The translations under genes were made by a program, and so were the position numbers. Source: Jiangella ureilytica (lineage in GTDB: Bacteria > Actinomycetota > Actinomycetes > Jiangellales > Jiangellaceae). Taken from it: a stretch of DNA of 64,000 nucleotides. This document shows, piece after piece, positions 24,468-32,479 of this stretch (the first letter of the stretch is position 1; every line of letters begins with the position of its first letter). The stretch lies in contig NZ_SMKL01000003.1 of the NCBI RefSeq assembly GCF_004348545.1, forward strand, positions 84,686 to 148,685. Direction: 5' to 3'. The notes under the pieces were generated by a model, which was given only the letters and a program-made list of their open reading frames with translations, searched no databases and had not been told where the DNA came from.

Positions 24468-25532
24468 ATGGCAGCGCAACGGCGGCGCCCCACGCAGGTG
24501 GACATTGCCAAGCGTGTCGGCGTCTCCCAGGGGACGGTTTCGCTGGTCATCAGTGGTGGCGCGGCGAGTGACCAGGTCGCCGAGAAGACCCGCCGCGCGG
24601 TGCTGCAGGCTGCGGCCGAGCTCGGCTACACCGTCAACGCCGCGGCGCGCAGGCTCAAGGGCGGACGCACGCGGATGCTCGGCCTGTACACGTTCGAGCC
24701 GGTGTTCCCCGTGGACCAGCGGGACTTCTACTTCCCGTTCCTGCTCGGCGTCGAGGAGGCGACGGCTCGCTACGGCTACGACCTGCTGCTGTTCAGCTCG
24801 GCCACGGCCGGCGGTACCCGGCGCATCTACGCGGGCGGCGTCAACCGGCTGAAGGTCGCCGACGGCTGCGTGCTCCTGGGTCGCCACCTGCACCGCGACG
24901 ACCTGGCCGAACTCGTCCACGAGGATTTCCCGTTCGTGTTCATCGGACGCCGCGAGGTCCCTGGCGAGGAGCTGTCGTACGTCGCCGCCGACTACGTGGG
25001 CGCCACTCGGGACATGGTCCGCGGGCTCACCGAGCGCGGTCACCGGCGGCTCGCCTACCTGAAGCTGAGCGGCGATCAGGAACCCACCCGCGACCGCGAG
25101 GCGGGTTTCCGGCTGGGACTCGACGACGCGGGAATCCCCGCCGGCGCGTGCGTCGTCCACTCCGTCGACGATCCCGGCGCCATCACGGGCGAGCTGCTGC
25201 GAGGGTGGCTGTCCGCCGGTGTCACCGCCCTGCTGGTGGAGCCGAGCGAGGACGACTCCACGATCGCCGCGGTCGAGCGGGCCGCCGCCGAGGCCGGTGC
25301 CCGCATCCCCGAGGACTGCTCGGTGGTGCTGCTCGGCGACCCGCCCCTCGGCGAGGGCGCCCGCGACTGGACACGCTTCTCGCTGCCCCGCGAGGAGATG
25401 GGCCGCGAGGCCGTCCGGCTGCTGCTGGACCTGCTGGACAACGACGACGGGGAAGCCCGTCAGCTCAACGTCGCCTGCATGCCGATCCTCGGCGACTCGA
25501 TCGCCGAACCGCCGGCAGGAGTCACGCCATGA
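24468..25532 (+). CDS. LacI-family transcriptional regulator
   Basis: 354 residues with AAGGA before the ATG. The N-terminal LacI helix-turn-helix (VDIAKRVGVSQGTVSLVISG) is followed by the hinge-helix region (NAAARRLKGGRTRMLGLYTF) and a periplasmic-binding-protein-like effector domain (ADYVGATRDMVRGLTERGHR). It heads a run of genes ending in two sulfatases that are joined by stop-start overlaps or short gaps, so it is the likely repressor of the operon. The inducer would be a sugar or other small molecule derived from the substrate. The predicted operator lies directly upstream. Confidence 0.93.
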   Translation: MAAQRRRPTQVDIAKRVGVSQGTVSLVISGGAASDQVAEKTRRAVLQAAAELGYTVNAAARRLKGGRTRMLGLYTFEPVFPVDQRDFYFPFLLGVEEATARYGYDLLLFSSATAGGTRRIYAGGVNRLKVADGCVLLGRHLHRDDLAELVHEDFPFVFIGRREVPGEELSYVAADYVGATRDMVRGLTERGHRRLAYLKLSGDQEPTRDREAGFRLGLDDAGIPAGACVVHSVDDPGAITGELLRGWLSAGVTALLVEPSEDDSTIAAVERAAAEAGARIPEDCSVVLLGDPPLGEGARDWTRFSLPREEMGREAVRLLLDLLDNDDGEARQLNVACMPILGDSIAEPPAGVTP

Positions 25533-25570
25533 CACCGGAACCCGCACAGCCGAAGGGACCGCCGCGGTGA
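25529..25570 (+). CDS. Possible 13-codon coupling ORF between the lacI-like and permease genes
   Basis: The frame MTPEPAQPKGPPR starts at an ATG overlapping the regulator's stop (ATGA) and has AGGAG seven bases upstream. It ends at a TGA overlapping the permease's GTG start (GTGA). It could pass ribosomes from the regulator to the permease, since the gap of 34 bp otherwise breaks the chain of overlaps in this operon. The permease also has its own weaker AAGGGA. No protein function is claimed. Confidence 0.4.
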   Translation: MTPEPAQPKGPPR

Positions 25571-26496
25571 CCTATTTCATCGTCAAGCGGCTGGCGATCG
25601 GCCTCCTCACCATCTGGGGTGTCGTCACGGCCGTCTTCATCGTGGTCAGGCTCGCTCCCGGCGACCAGGCCACGGTGGCACTCGGGCCGGACGCGAGCGC
25701 GGCGGAGGTCGCGGCCCTGCGGCACACGCTCGGCCTCGACCAGCCGCTGCTCGTCCAGTACCTGTCCTACCTCGGCGACGTCGTGCGGCTCGACTTCGGC
25801 GATTCCTATCGCTTCGGCCGCCCGGCCATGGATCAGGTGCTCGAGCGCTTCCCGGCGACCGCCGAGCTCACTCTGGCCGCCACCGTCATCGCGATCGTCG
25901 CCGGCCTGATCCTCGGCGTCATCGCCGGCAAGAAGCCGGGGAGCGGCCTCGACCGCGCCGTCTCCACGGTCACCCTCGGCATGCAGGCACTGCCGCCGTT
26001 CTGGGTCGGCATCATGTTCATCCTGATCTTCGCCCTGCAGCTGCAGGTGCTCCCCAGCGCCGGCGGCGGCAGTCTCGCCAACCTCGTGCTGCCGGCGGTC
26101 ACGCTGGCGATCCCGTTCACCGCGCTGGTGGCCCGCATGACCCGCAGCGGTGTGGCCGAGACGATGTCCGAGGCCTTCGTCCAGACCGCCCGGTCCAAGG
26201 GCCTCACCGAAACGCAGGTGCTCACCGGCCACGTCGTGAAGAACTCGCTCATCCCGGTGGTGACCGTCGTCGGTCTCCAGGTCGGCACGCTGCTCGGCGG
26301 CGCCGTGATCATCGAGACCGTGTTCGCCTGGCCCGGGCTCGGGTCGCTGCTGGTCAGCGCGGTCGGGAACCGCGACTACGCGGTCGTCCAGGCGGCCACC
26401 GTCCTGATCGCGCTGTGCGTGATCGTCCTCAACCTCGCCGCCGACATCATCAACGCCAAGCTCGACCCGCGGATCCGTCTGGAGGCGCGCCGATGA
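25567..26496 (+). CDS. Oligopeptide-type ABC transporter permease (DppB/OppB type)
   Basis: 309 residues from a GTG at 25567 with AAGGGA upstream. It has the DppB N-terminus (YFIVKRLAIGLLTIWGVV), the APGDQATVALGP segment, the docking loop EAFVQTARSKGLTETQVLTG and six predicted helices. It forms the channel with the next gene's product. The transporter belongs to the peptide/nickel family, but members of this family also import oligosaccharides such as xyloglucan or cello-oligomers. The operon context here points to a carbohydrate-like substrate. Confidence 0.93.
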   Translation: MTYFIVKRLAIGLLTIWGVVTAVFIVVRLAPGDQATVALGPDASAAEVAALRHTLGLDQPLLVQYLSYLGDVVRLDFGDSYRFGRPAMDQVLERFPATAELTLAATVIAIVAGLILGVIAGKKPGSGLDRAVSTVTLGMQALPPFWVGIMFILIFALQLQVLPSAGGGSLANLVLPAVTLAIPFTALVARMTRSGVAETMSEAFVQTARSKGLTETQVLTGHVVKNSLIPVVTVVGLQVGTLLGGAVIIETVFAWPGLGSLLVSAVGNRDYAVVQAATVLIALCVIVLNLAADIINAKLDPRIRLEARR

Positions 26497-27377
26497 CCCA
26501 GTCGGACATCCTGCTCACCGAGGCCCCCGGCCCGGTCGCGCCGCCCGCCCGGCGCCGGCGCCGCCGGCCGCTCGCCGCGATTCCGTACGTGATCATCGGC
26601 CTGTACGTGCTCGCGGCGACGATCGGCCCGTTGCTGATCGACTACGACCCGGTGGCCACCGAGGTCACCGAGCGCCTGCTGCCCCCGGGCTCGGCGACGG
26701 AGTCCGGTACCGCGTGGCTCGGCACCGACGCCGTGGGGCGAGACGTCCTCGCGCAGGTCGTGTACGGCGCACGGACGTCGTTCATCATCGGGATCGCCGT
26801 CGTCACGGCGTGCGGCCTGATCGGTGTCGTGCTCGGCGCGCTCGCGGGGTACTCCGGCGGGCTGCCCGACGCGGCCGTCTCGCGGACCATCGACGTGCTG
26901 ATGGCGTTCCCCGGCATCCTGCTCGCGATCGTCATCGCCGGTCTGCTCGAGCGTGGCATGCACGTCGTGATCATCGCCCTGTCGGTCGGCGGCTGGGTCG
27001 GATTCGCGCGGCTGTCGCGCAGCATCACGATGTCGACCCGAGAACGCGACTGGGTGGACGCCGCCCGGATCATGGGCGTCTCCAAGGCGGCCACCCTCAA
27101 GCGGCACATCGTCCCGTTCCTCACCGGGTCGGTGGTCGCGCTGGCCACGATCGAGCTCGCATCGGCCGTGCTGTCCGAGGCCGCGCTCAGCTTCCTCGGT
27201 CTCGGTCTTCCCCCGCACATCGTGTCGTGGGGTCAAGCCATCGCGGGCGGCCGGGAGCACCTCGCCACCGCGTGGTGGATCACCGTCTTCCCCGGAATCG
27301 CGCTCACCGTCCTGGTCGTCTGCATCGGGCTGGTGGGCGACAGGCTCACCCGGCGGTTCACGCGCAAGCGGGACTAG
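26493..27377 (+). CDS. Oligopeptide-type ABC transporter permease (DppC/OppC type)
   Basis: 294 residues, starting at an ATG that overlaps the preceding stop (ATGA). An Arg-rich cytoplasmic N-terminus precedes the first helix. The family motif is WLGTDAVGRDVLAQVVYGAR, and the ATPase-docking loop is WVDAARIMGVSKAATLKRHI. Six helices are expected. It pairs with the preceding permease. Confidence 0.93.
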   Translation: MTQSDILLTEAPGPVAPPARRRRRRPLAAIPYVIIGLYVLAATIGPLLIDYDPVATEVTERLLPPGSATESGTAWLGTDAVGRDVLAQVVYGARTSFIIGIAVVTACGLIGVVLGALAGYSGGLPDAAVSRTIDVLMAFPGILLAIVIAGLLERGMHVVIIALSVGGWVGFARLSRSITMSTRERDWVDAARIMGVSKAATLKRHIVPFLTGSVVALATIELASAVLSEAALSFLGLGLPPHIVSWGQAIAGGREHLATAWWITVFPGIALTVLVVCIGLVGDRLTRRFTRKRD

Positions 27378-27418
27378 CGCGCCGGCGTCTCACTTCCAAC
27401 GACGAAAGGACTCCCGCC

Positions 27419-28948
27419 ATGACCATGCGCACACGGCGCTCACTCTCGATCTTCGCAGGAACCATCGCGCTGCTCACGGCCGCGGCCGCCTGCTCCTCCG
27501 ACGACCCGGCGTCGCCGACCGGCGAGTCCGGTGCGACCGGCGGCGATCTGACCGTCGCCGGGCCGATTCCGATCGAGAACCTCGACCCTCACGGGGCGGC
27601 GAGCCTGGACGGCGGCACCCAGCTGGCGGCTCGGGCGATCTTCAGCCAGCTCGTCGTCAGCACCGGCCCGGGCGAGTTCGAGGGCGAGCTGGCGGAGTCG
27701 TGGGAGCCCAACGCCGACACGACCGAGTGGACCTTCACGCTGCGCGAGGGCGTCGAGTACTCCGACGGCACCGCGGTCACGGCCGCCGACGTCGTGGCGT
27801 CGTTCGAGCGGGTCCTGGCCGGCGAAGGTCCCCTGGCCGGCAACTTCGGGGGGTACACCGTCGCCGCACCCGACGAGTCGACCGTCGTCTTCACGTCCCC
27901 GACTCCGGACGCGGCGTTCCTCGGCAAGATCTCGTCGTTCTTCGTGACGCCGCAGGGTGCCGCGGAGGAGGGGTTCTTCCAGGATCCGATCGGGTCCGGC
28001 CCGTTCGTCGTGGAGTCGTTCGAGCCGGGAGCGTCGCTCCAGCTCGCGCCGAACCCGGGATACTGGGACGGCGAGCCGACGCTGGACACTCTGGAGTTCC
28101 AGTCGATCCCCGAGGTGGCGGCGCGCATGACGGCGCTGCAGACCGGCGAGGTCGACGTCACCTGGAGCATGCCCGACGACCAGATCGCGGCGCTGAAGTC
28201 CGACTCCGACCTGACCGTCGAGAACGTCCCGAGCCCCGGCGTCATCACGATGTGGATGAACAGCTCCACACCCGCCCTGCAGGACCCGGCGGTACGGCGG
28301 GCGCTGTGGCAGGCGGTCGACTTCGAGTCGATCATCGGATCGCTGTACCCGGAGACCGGATCGCCGGCGGACTCGGTCATCAGCCCCGCGGTCCTCGGGT
28401 ACGCGCCGCAGGAGCCGGTGCCGTACGACCCGGAGGCGGCCAAGGCGGCACTGGACGCGGCCGGCTTCGACTACGAGAACACCGTGATCCGGTGGCAGTT
28501 CTCGCAGGCCAACTTCCGCAACCTCGTCGACGCGGTGGTCTCGGACCTGGCTGAGATCGGCGTCACCGTGGAGCCGCTGGAGAAGGAGCAGGCGGTCTTC
28601 CTCGAGGACCTGCTGGCGCTGAACTGGGACATGAACCTGCAGCAGCTCGGAACGCAGGGCTTCGACGCGGCGACCAACCTGGGCCGCCTCTACACGTGCG
28701 CGGCCAACCGCACCGGCTACTGCAACGAGCAGCTCGACCAGATCCTCGCCGAGGCCGGCTCGACGAGCGACACGGCACTGCGCGAGGAGCTGTACGCGCA
28801 GGCGACCGAGATCATCTGGAACGACGCCGTCGGCATGTACCCGATGTTCGTCGAGCAGCCGTACGCGTGGCGGACCAGCGTCGAGGGCTTCGAGCCCGTT
28901 CCCGACGGCCTGCCGTACTTCGACGAGGTCGCGGTCTCGGGTGACTGA
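27419..28948 (+). CDS. ABC transporter substrate-binding lipoprotein (SBP family 5)
   Basis: 509 residues, with AAAGGA before the ATG. The export signal ends in LTAAAAC, placing a lipidated Cys at residue 25; the -3 position is Ala rather than the usual Leu, so the lipobox is relaxed. The family 5 fold is clear from ENLDPHGAASLDGG, ELAESWEPNADTTEWTFTL and the ARMTALQTGEVDV region. It captures the substrate outside the membrane. Compared with the binding protein at 14767 it is a different paralogue, so the two importers probably handle different ligands. Confidence 0.93.
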   Translation: MTMRTRRSLSIFAGTIALLTAAAACSSDDPASPTGESGATGGDLTVAGPIPIENLDPHGAASLDGGTQLAARAIFSQLVVSTGPGEFEGELAESWEPNADTTEWTFTLREGVEYSDGTAVTAADVVASFERVLAGEGPLAGNFGGYTVAAPDESTVVFTSPTPDAAFLGKISSFFVTPQGAAEEGFFQDPIGSGPFVVESFEPGASLQLAPNPGYWDGEPTLDTLEFQSIPEVAARMTALQTGEVDVTWSMPDDQIAALKSDSDLTVENVPSPGVITMWMNSSTPALQDPAVRRALWQAVDFESIIGSLYPETGSPADSVISPAVLGYAPQEPVPYDPEAAKAALDAAGFDYENTVIRWQFSQANFRNLVDAVVSDLAEIGVTVEPLEKEQAVFLEDLLALNWDMNLQQLGTQGFDAATNLGRLYTCAANRTGYCNEQLDQILAEAGSTSDTALREELYAQATEIIWNDAVGMYPMFVEQPYAWRTSVEGFEPVPDGLPYFDEVAVSGD

Positions 28949-29972
28949 CCAGCACTCGCCCACCGCAGTGGCACCGGCGGCGGCCGGCCCGGCTCCGGCA
29001 CCTGGAGCACCTCTGCTCCAGGTGGAGGACCTCGAGGTCGTGCTGCCGGCGGGTGCCGGTACCGGGACCGTCCTCGACCGGGTGTCCTTCGTGGTGGACG
29101 CCGGCAGCACGACCGGCCTCATCGGGGAGTCCGGGAGCGGCAAGACGATGAGCGCGATGTCCATCGTCGGCTTGCTGCCGCCCGGCGCCGAGACCGCCGG
29201 TCGCATCGCGTGGAAGTCCGAGGATCTCCTCACCGCGGCCGCGCGCCGAATCCGGCAGGTCCGCGGCCGGGAGATCGGTGTGATCTTCCAGGACCCGCTG
29301 GCCGCGCTGAACCCGATCGAGACCATCGGAAAGCAGGTCGGCGAGATCCTGCGGCGCGGCGGCATGCCGCGCCAGCAGGTCCGCGCCCGGGTGCTCGAAC
29401 TGCTGGACCGCGTCGGGATCCCGGAGCCGGAGCAGCGCATCGACGTGTACCCGCACGAGCTGTCCGGCGGCATGCGCCAGCGCGTCATGATCGCGACAGC
29501 GCTGGCCGGCGAGCCGCAGCTGATCATCGCCGACGAGCCGACGACCGCACTCGACGTCACCACGCAGGCGCGCATCCTCCGGCTGCTGGCGGACCTGCGC
29601 GACCGCGAGGGTGTGGCCATGCTCCTGGTGAGCCACGATCTGCGGGTGATGGCGCACGTGGCCGACGTCGTGGTGGTCATGTACGCGGGCCGGGTCGCCG
29701 AACGGGGTCCGGCGCGTGAGGTGCTGGAGCATCCACGGCACCCGTACACCCGGGCGCTGGCCCACAACGTGCCGGCGGTCAGCACGAAGTCGGCGATCGC
29801 CGAGCCACTGCAGGGGGCCCCGGCCAACCCGTTCGACCGGCCCGCCGGATGCGCGTTCCATCCGCGCTGCCCGATGGCCCAGGACCGCTGCCGCACCGAC
29901 GTGCCCGTCCTGCGCGAGGTCGAGCCCGGACGGTTCAGCGCGTGTCACTTCGCCGAAAGGGTGGAGTCGTGA
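28941..29972 (+). CDS. Oligopeptide-type ABC transporter ATP-binding protein (DppD/OppD type)
   Basis: 343 residues, starting at a GTG eight bases inside the binding-protein gene. Walker A is GESGSGKT, the signature LSGGMRQR and Walker B IIADEPTTALD. The C-terminal extension carries GCAFHPRCPM, the Cys cluster of oligopeptide ATPases. It is one of the two ATPases of this importer. Confidence 0.93.
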   Translation: MTDQHSPTAVAPAAAGPAPAPGAPLLQVEDLEVVLPAGAGTGTVLDRVSFVVDAGSTTGLIGESGSGKTMSAMSIVGLLPPGAETAGRIAWKSEDLLTAAARRIRQVRGREIGVIFQDPLAALNPIETIGKQVGEILRRGGMPRQQVRARVLELLDRVGIPEPEQRIDVYPHELSGGMRQRVMIATALAGEPQLIIADEPTTALDVTTQARILRLLADLRDREGVAMLLVSHDLRVMAHVADVVVVMYAGRVAERGPAREVLEHPRHPYTRALAHNVPAVSTKSAIAEPLQGAPANPFDRPAGCAFHPRCPMAQDRCRTDVPVLREVEPGRFSACHFAERVES

Positions 29973-30802
29973 GTTCGCCTGTGCTGCAGATCCGGGACCT
30001 GAGGGTCGCGTTCCCCGGACCCCGCCGGTCGCTGCGCGGTGGCCGGACGATCGTCCAGGCCGTCGCCGGCGTCGACCTGGAGGTCCGGGCCCGGGAGACG
30101 CTGGCCCTGGTCGGCGAGTCCGGATCGGGGAAGTCGACCGTCGCGCGCTGTGTGCTCGGGCTCGTCCGGCCGCAGGCGGGCACGATCAGCTACGAGGGCC
30201 GGACGCTCGGGCCCGTCGACAAGCGGCCCGCGGAGCTGCAGCGTGCCATCCAGATGGTGTTCCAGGACCCGGGCTCGTCGCTGAACCCGCGGATGACCGT
30301 CAGCGCGATCATCCGCGAGGCCTGGAAGGTCCATCCCGCCGTCGCGCCGAAGGGCGATCGCCGGCAGGCACTGCTGAACGTGCTCGCCGACGTCGGCCTC
30401 GACGCAGGCGTCGCCGACCGACGCCCGTCGGCGCTGTCCGGCGGCCAGCGCCAGCGGGTGAGCATCGCTCGGGCACTGGCACTGCGGCCGCGGCTGCTCG
30501 TGTGCGACGAGGCGGTGTCGGCCCTGGACGTGTCGGTGCAGTCGCAGATCCTGCGGCTCCTCGTCGACCTCCAGCGCAGCCATGACCTGTCGATCCTGTT
30601 CATCACCCACGACCTCGCGGTCGTGCGGCAGATCGCGGACCGGGTCGCGGTGATGAAGAGGGGCGAGCTGGTGGAGTGCACGACGGCCGGCCAACTGTTC
30701 ACGGCGCCCGCCCATCCGTACACCCGAGGGCTGTTGAGTGCCGCCCATGACCTGGAAGGCACGAGGGCCGGGTTCGAGTACACACAGGAGCAGACCAGGT
30801 GA
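29969..30802 (+). CDS. Oligopeptide-type ABC transporter ATP-binding protein (DppF/OppF type)
   Basis: 277 residues, starting at a GTG in a GTGA overlap with the previous stop. It has Walker A GESGSGKST, signature LSGGQRQR, and Walker B LLVCDEAVSALD, where Ala-Val replaces the usual Pro-Thr. It lacks the C-terminal Cys extension seen in its partner, so it is on the short side for the family. It completes the importer. Confidence 0.92.
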   Translation: MSSPVLQIRDLRVAFPGPRRSLRGGRTIVQAVAGVDLEVRARETLALVGESGSGKSTVARCVLGLVRPQAGTISYEGRTLGPVDKRPAELQRAIQMVFQDPGSSLNPRMTVSAIIREAWKVHPAVAPKGDRRQALLNVLADVGLDAGVADRRPSALSGGQRQRVSIARALALRPRLLVCDEAVSALDVSVQSQILRLLVDLQRSHDLSILFITHDLAVVRQIADRVAVMKRGELVECTTAGQLFTAPAHPYTRGLLSAAHDLEGTRAGFEYTQEQTR

Positions 30803-32412
30803 GTACAGACGCGAGCCTCCGCACCGACATCCTGATCGTCGGCGGAGGTGTGGGCGGGGTCGCGGCGGCTCTGGCGGCGCTGCGACGCGGGCGCTCGGTG
30901 ACCGTGACGGAGGAGAGCGACTGGCTCGGCGGGCAACTCACCAGCCAGGCCGTCCCGCCGGACGAGCACCCGTGGATCGAGCAGTTCGGCTGCACCCGCT
31001 CGTATCGCGCGTTCCGCGACGGCGTGCGCGACTACTACCGCACCTGGTACCCGCTGACCGCGGCCGCGCACCGCCAGGCCGACCTGAACCCCGGTCTGGG
31101 CCGGGTCAGCCGCCTGTGCCACGAGCCGCGGGTCGCGCTGTCCGTGATCGAGGGCATGCTCGCCCCGTACCGATCCGCCGGCACCCTGCGGATCCTGACC
31201 GGCCACCGTCCCGTCGCCGCCCATACCGACGGCGACCGGGTCGGCGCCGTCACCGTCGCCGGCCGCGACGGCGTGGAGCGCACCGTCGAAGCGTCGTACG
31301 TCCTGGACGCCACCGAACTCGGCGACCTGCTGCCGCTGGCGGGGGTCGAGCACGGCATCGGCTTCGAGGCGCAGTCCGAGACCGGGGAACCGAGCGCCCC
31401 GAGCGAGGCGCAGCCGCTCAACCAGCAGGCCTTCTCGTGGGTGTTCGCGGTCGAGCATCTGGAGGGTGAGGACCACACGATCGACCGTCCTGACCAGTAC
31501 GGGTTCTGGCGCGACTACCAGCCGGAATTCTGGCCGGACCGGCTGCTCGGCCTCACCGCCCCGGACCCGCGGACGCTGGAGCCGCTCACGCGCACGTTCG
31601 TGCCGCACGCTCCCGCCGGTCCGGTGGTGGCCGACCAGAGCAAGGACCCCGGCGACCGCGACCTGTGGCTGTTCCGCCGGATCCTCGCCCGGGAGCAGTA
31701 CGAGCCCGGCTTCGTCGCGAGCGACATCACCGTCGTCAACTGGCCCATGATCGACTATCTGCCCGGCCCGCTGGCCGGCGTCTCCGACGACGAGCGCGCG
31801 AAGCACCTGGAGGGCGCCCGGCAGCTCTCGCTGAGCATGCTCTACTGGCTGCAGACCGAGGCGCCCCGTCCCGACGGCGGCGCCGGCTGGCCGGGTCTGC
31901 GGCTGCGGCCCGACGTCATGGGCACGACCGACGGCCTGGCCATGGCGCCGTACATCCGGGAGTCCCGCCGCATCAAGGCACACACCACCGTCGTCGAGCA
32001 GGACCTGTCGATGACCGTCCGCGGGGATGCCGGTGCCGTGCGGTACCCGGACTCCGTCGGCATCGGGATGTACCGGATCGACCTGCACCCGTCGACCGGC
32101 GGCGACAACTACATCGACGTGCCCAGCAGCCCGTTCCAGATCCCGCTCGGCGCCCTGCTGCCGATCCGGGTGCGCAACCTGATCGCCGCCGCGAAGAACC
32201 TCGGGACGACCCACATCACCAACGGCTGCTACCGCCTGCACCCGGTCGAATGGAACATCGGTGAGGCCGCGGGCGCCCTGGCCGCCCACTGCCTGGTCAA
32301 CTCCCTCACCCCCGAGCAGGTACGCGGCGACGCCCGCCGGCTCGAGGGCTTCCAGAGCGAACTCGTCGCCGACGGGTTCGAGCTCGCCTGGCCCGAGGTC
32401 AAGGGCTACTGA
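30799..32412 (+). CDS. FAD-dependent oxidoreductase (FAD_oxidored family)
   Basis: 537 residues, starting at a GTG overlapping the preceding stop (GTGA). The N-terminal dinucleotide-binding motif is ILIVGGGVGGVAAALAALRR, followed by an acidic residue at the strand end (TVTEES) and DWLGGQLTSQ. A second FAD segment, YVLDATELGDLLPLAGV, follows, and the C-terminus closes with AAKNLGTTHITNGCYRLHP. Members of this family often occur beside carbohydrate-active and sulfatase genes in environmental bacteria, but few have a known reaction. There is no signal peptide, so it is cytoplasmic. Oxidation of an imported sugar or cyclitol is a reasonable guess, not a demonstrated role. Confidence 0.88.
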   Translation: MSTDASLRTDILIVGGGVGGVAAALAALRRGRSVTVTEESDWLGGQLTSQAVPPDEHPWIEQFGCTRSYRAFRDGVRDYYRTWYPLTAAAHRQADLNPGLGRVSRLCHEPRVALSVIEGMLAPYRSAGTLRILTGHRPVAAHTDGDRVGAVTVAGRDGVERTVEASYVLDATELGDLLPLAGVEHGIGFEAQSETGEPSAPSEAQPLNQQAFSWVFAVEHLEGEDHTIDRPDQYGFWRDYQPEFWPDRLLGLTAPDPRTLEPLTRTFVPHAPAGPVVADQSKDPGDRDLWLFRRILAREQYEPGFVASDITVVNWPMIDYLPGPLAGVSDDERAKHLEGARQLSLSMLYWLQTEAPRPDGGAGWPGLRLRPDVMGTTDGLAMAPYIRESRRIKAHTTVVEQDLSMTVRGDAGAVRYPDSVGIGMYRIDLHPSTGGDNYIDVPSSPFQIPLGALLPIRVRNLIAAAKNLGTTHITNGCYRLHPVEWNIGEAAGALAAHCLVNSLTPEQVRGDARRLEGFQSELVADGFELAWPEVKGY

Positions 32413-32479
32413 CGGTCCGCGGCATGCAGACCCACCGCACGAGAACCGGCTACTCCACCCAACGAAGGGACACAGCAGC

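Noticed and set aside
30799..32412. Naming the FAD oxidoreductase as a xanthan lyase-related protein.
   Set aside because: Related proteins sometimes carry that name, but the sequence is a flavin oxidoreductase and gives no support for lyase activity.
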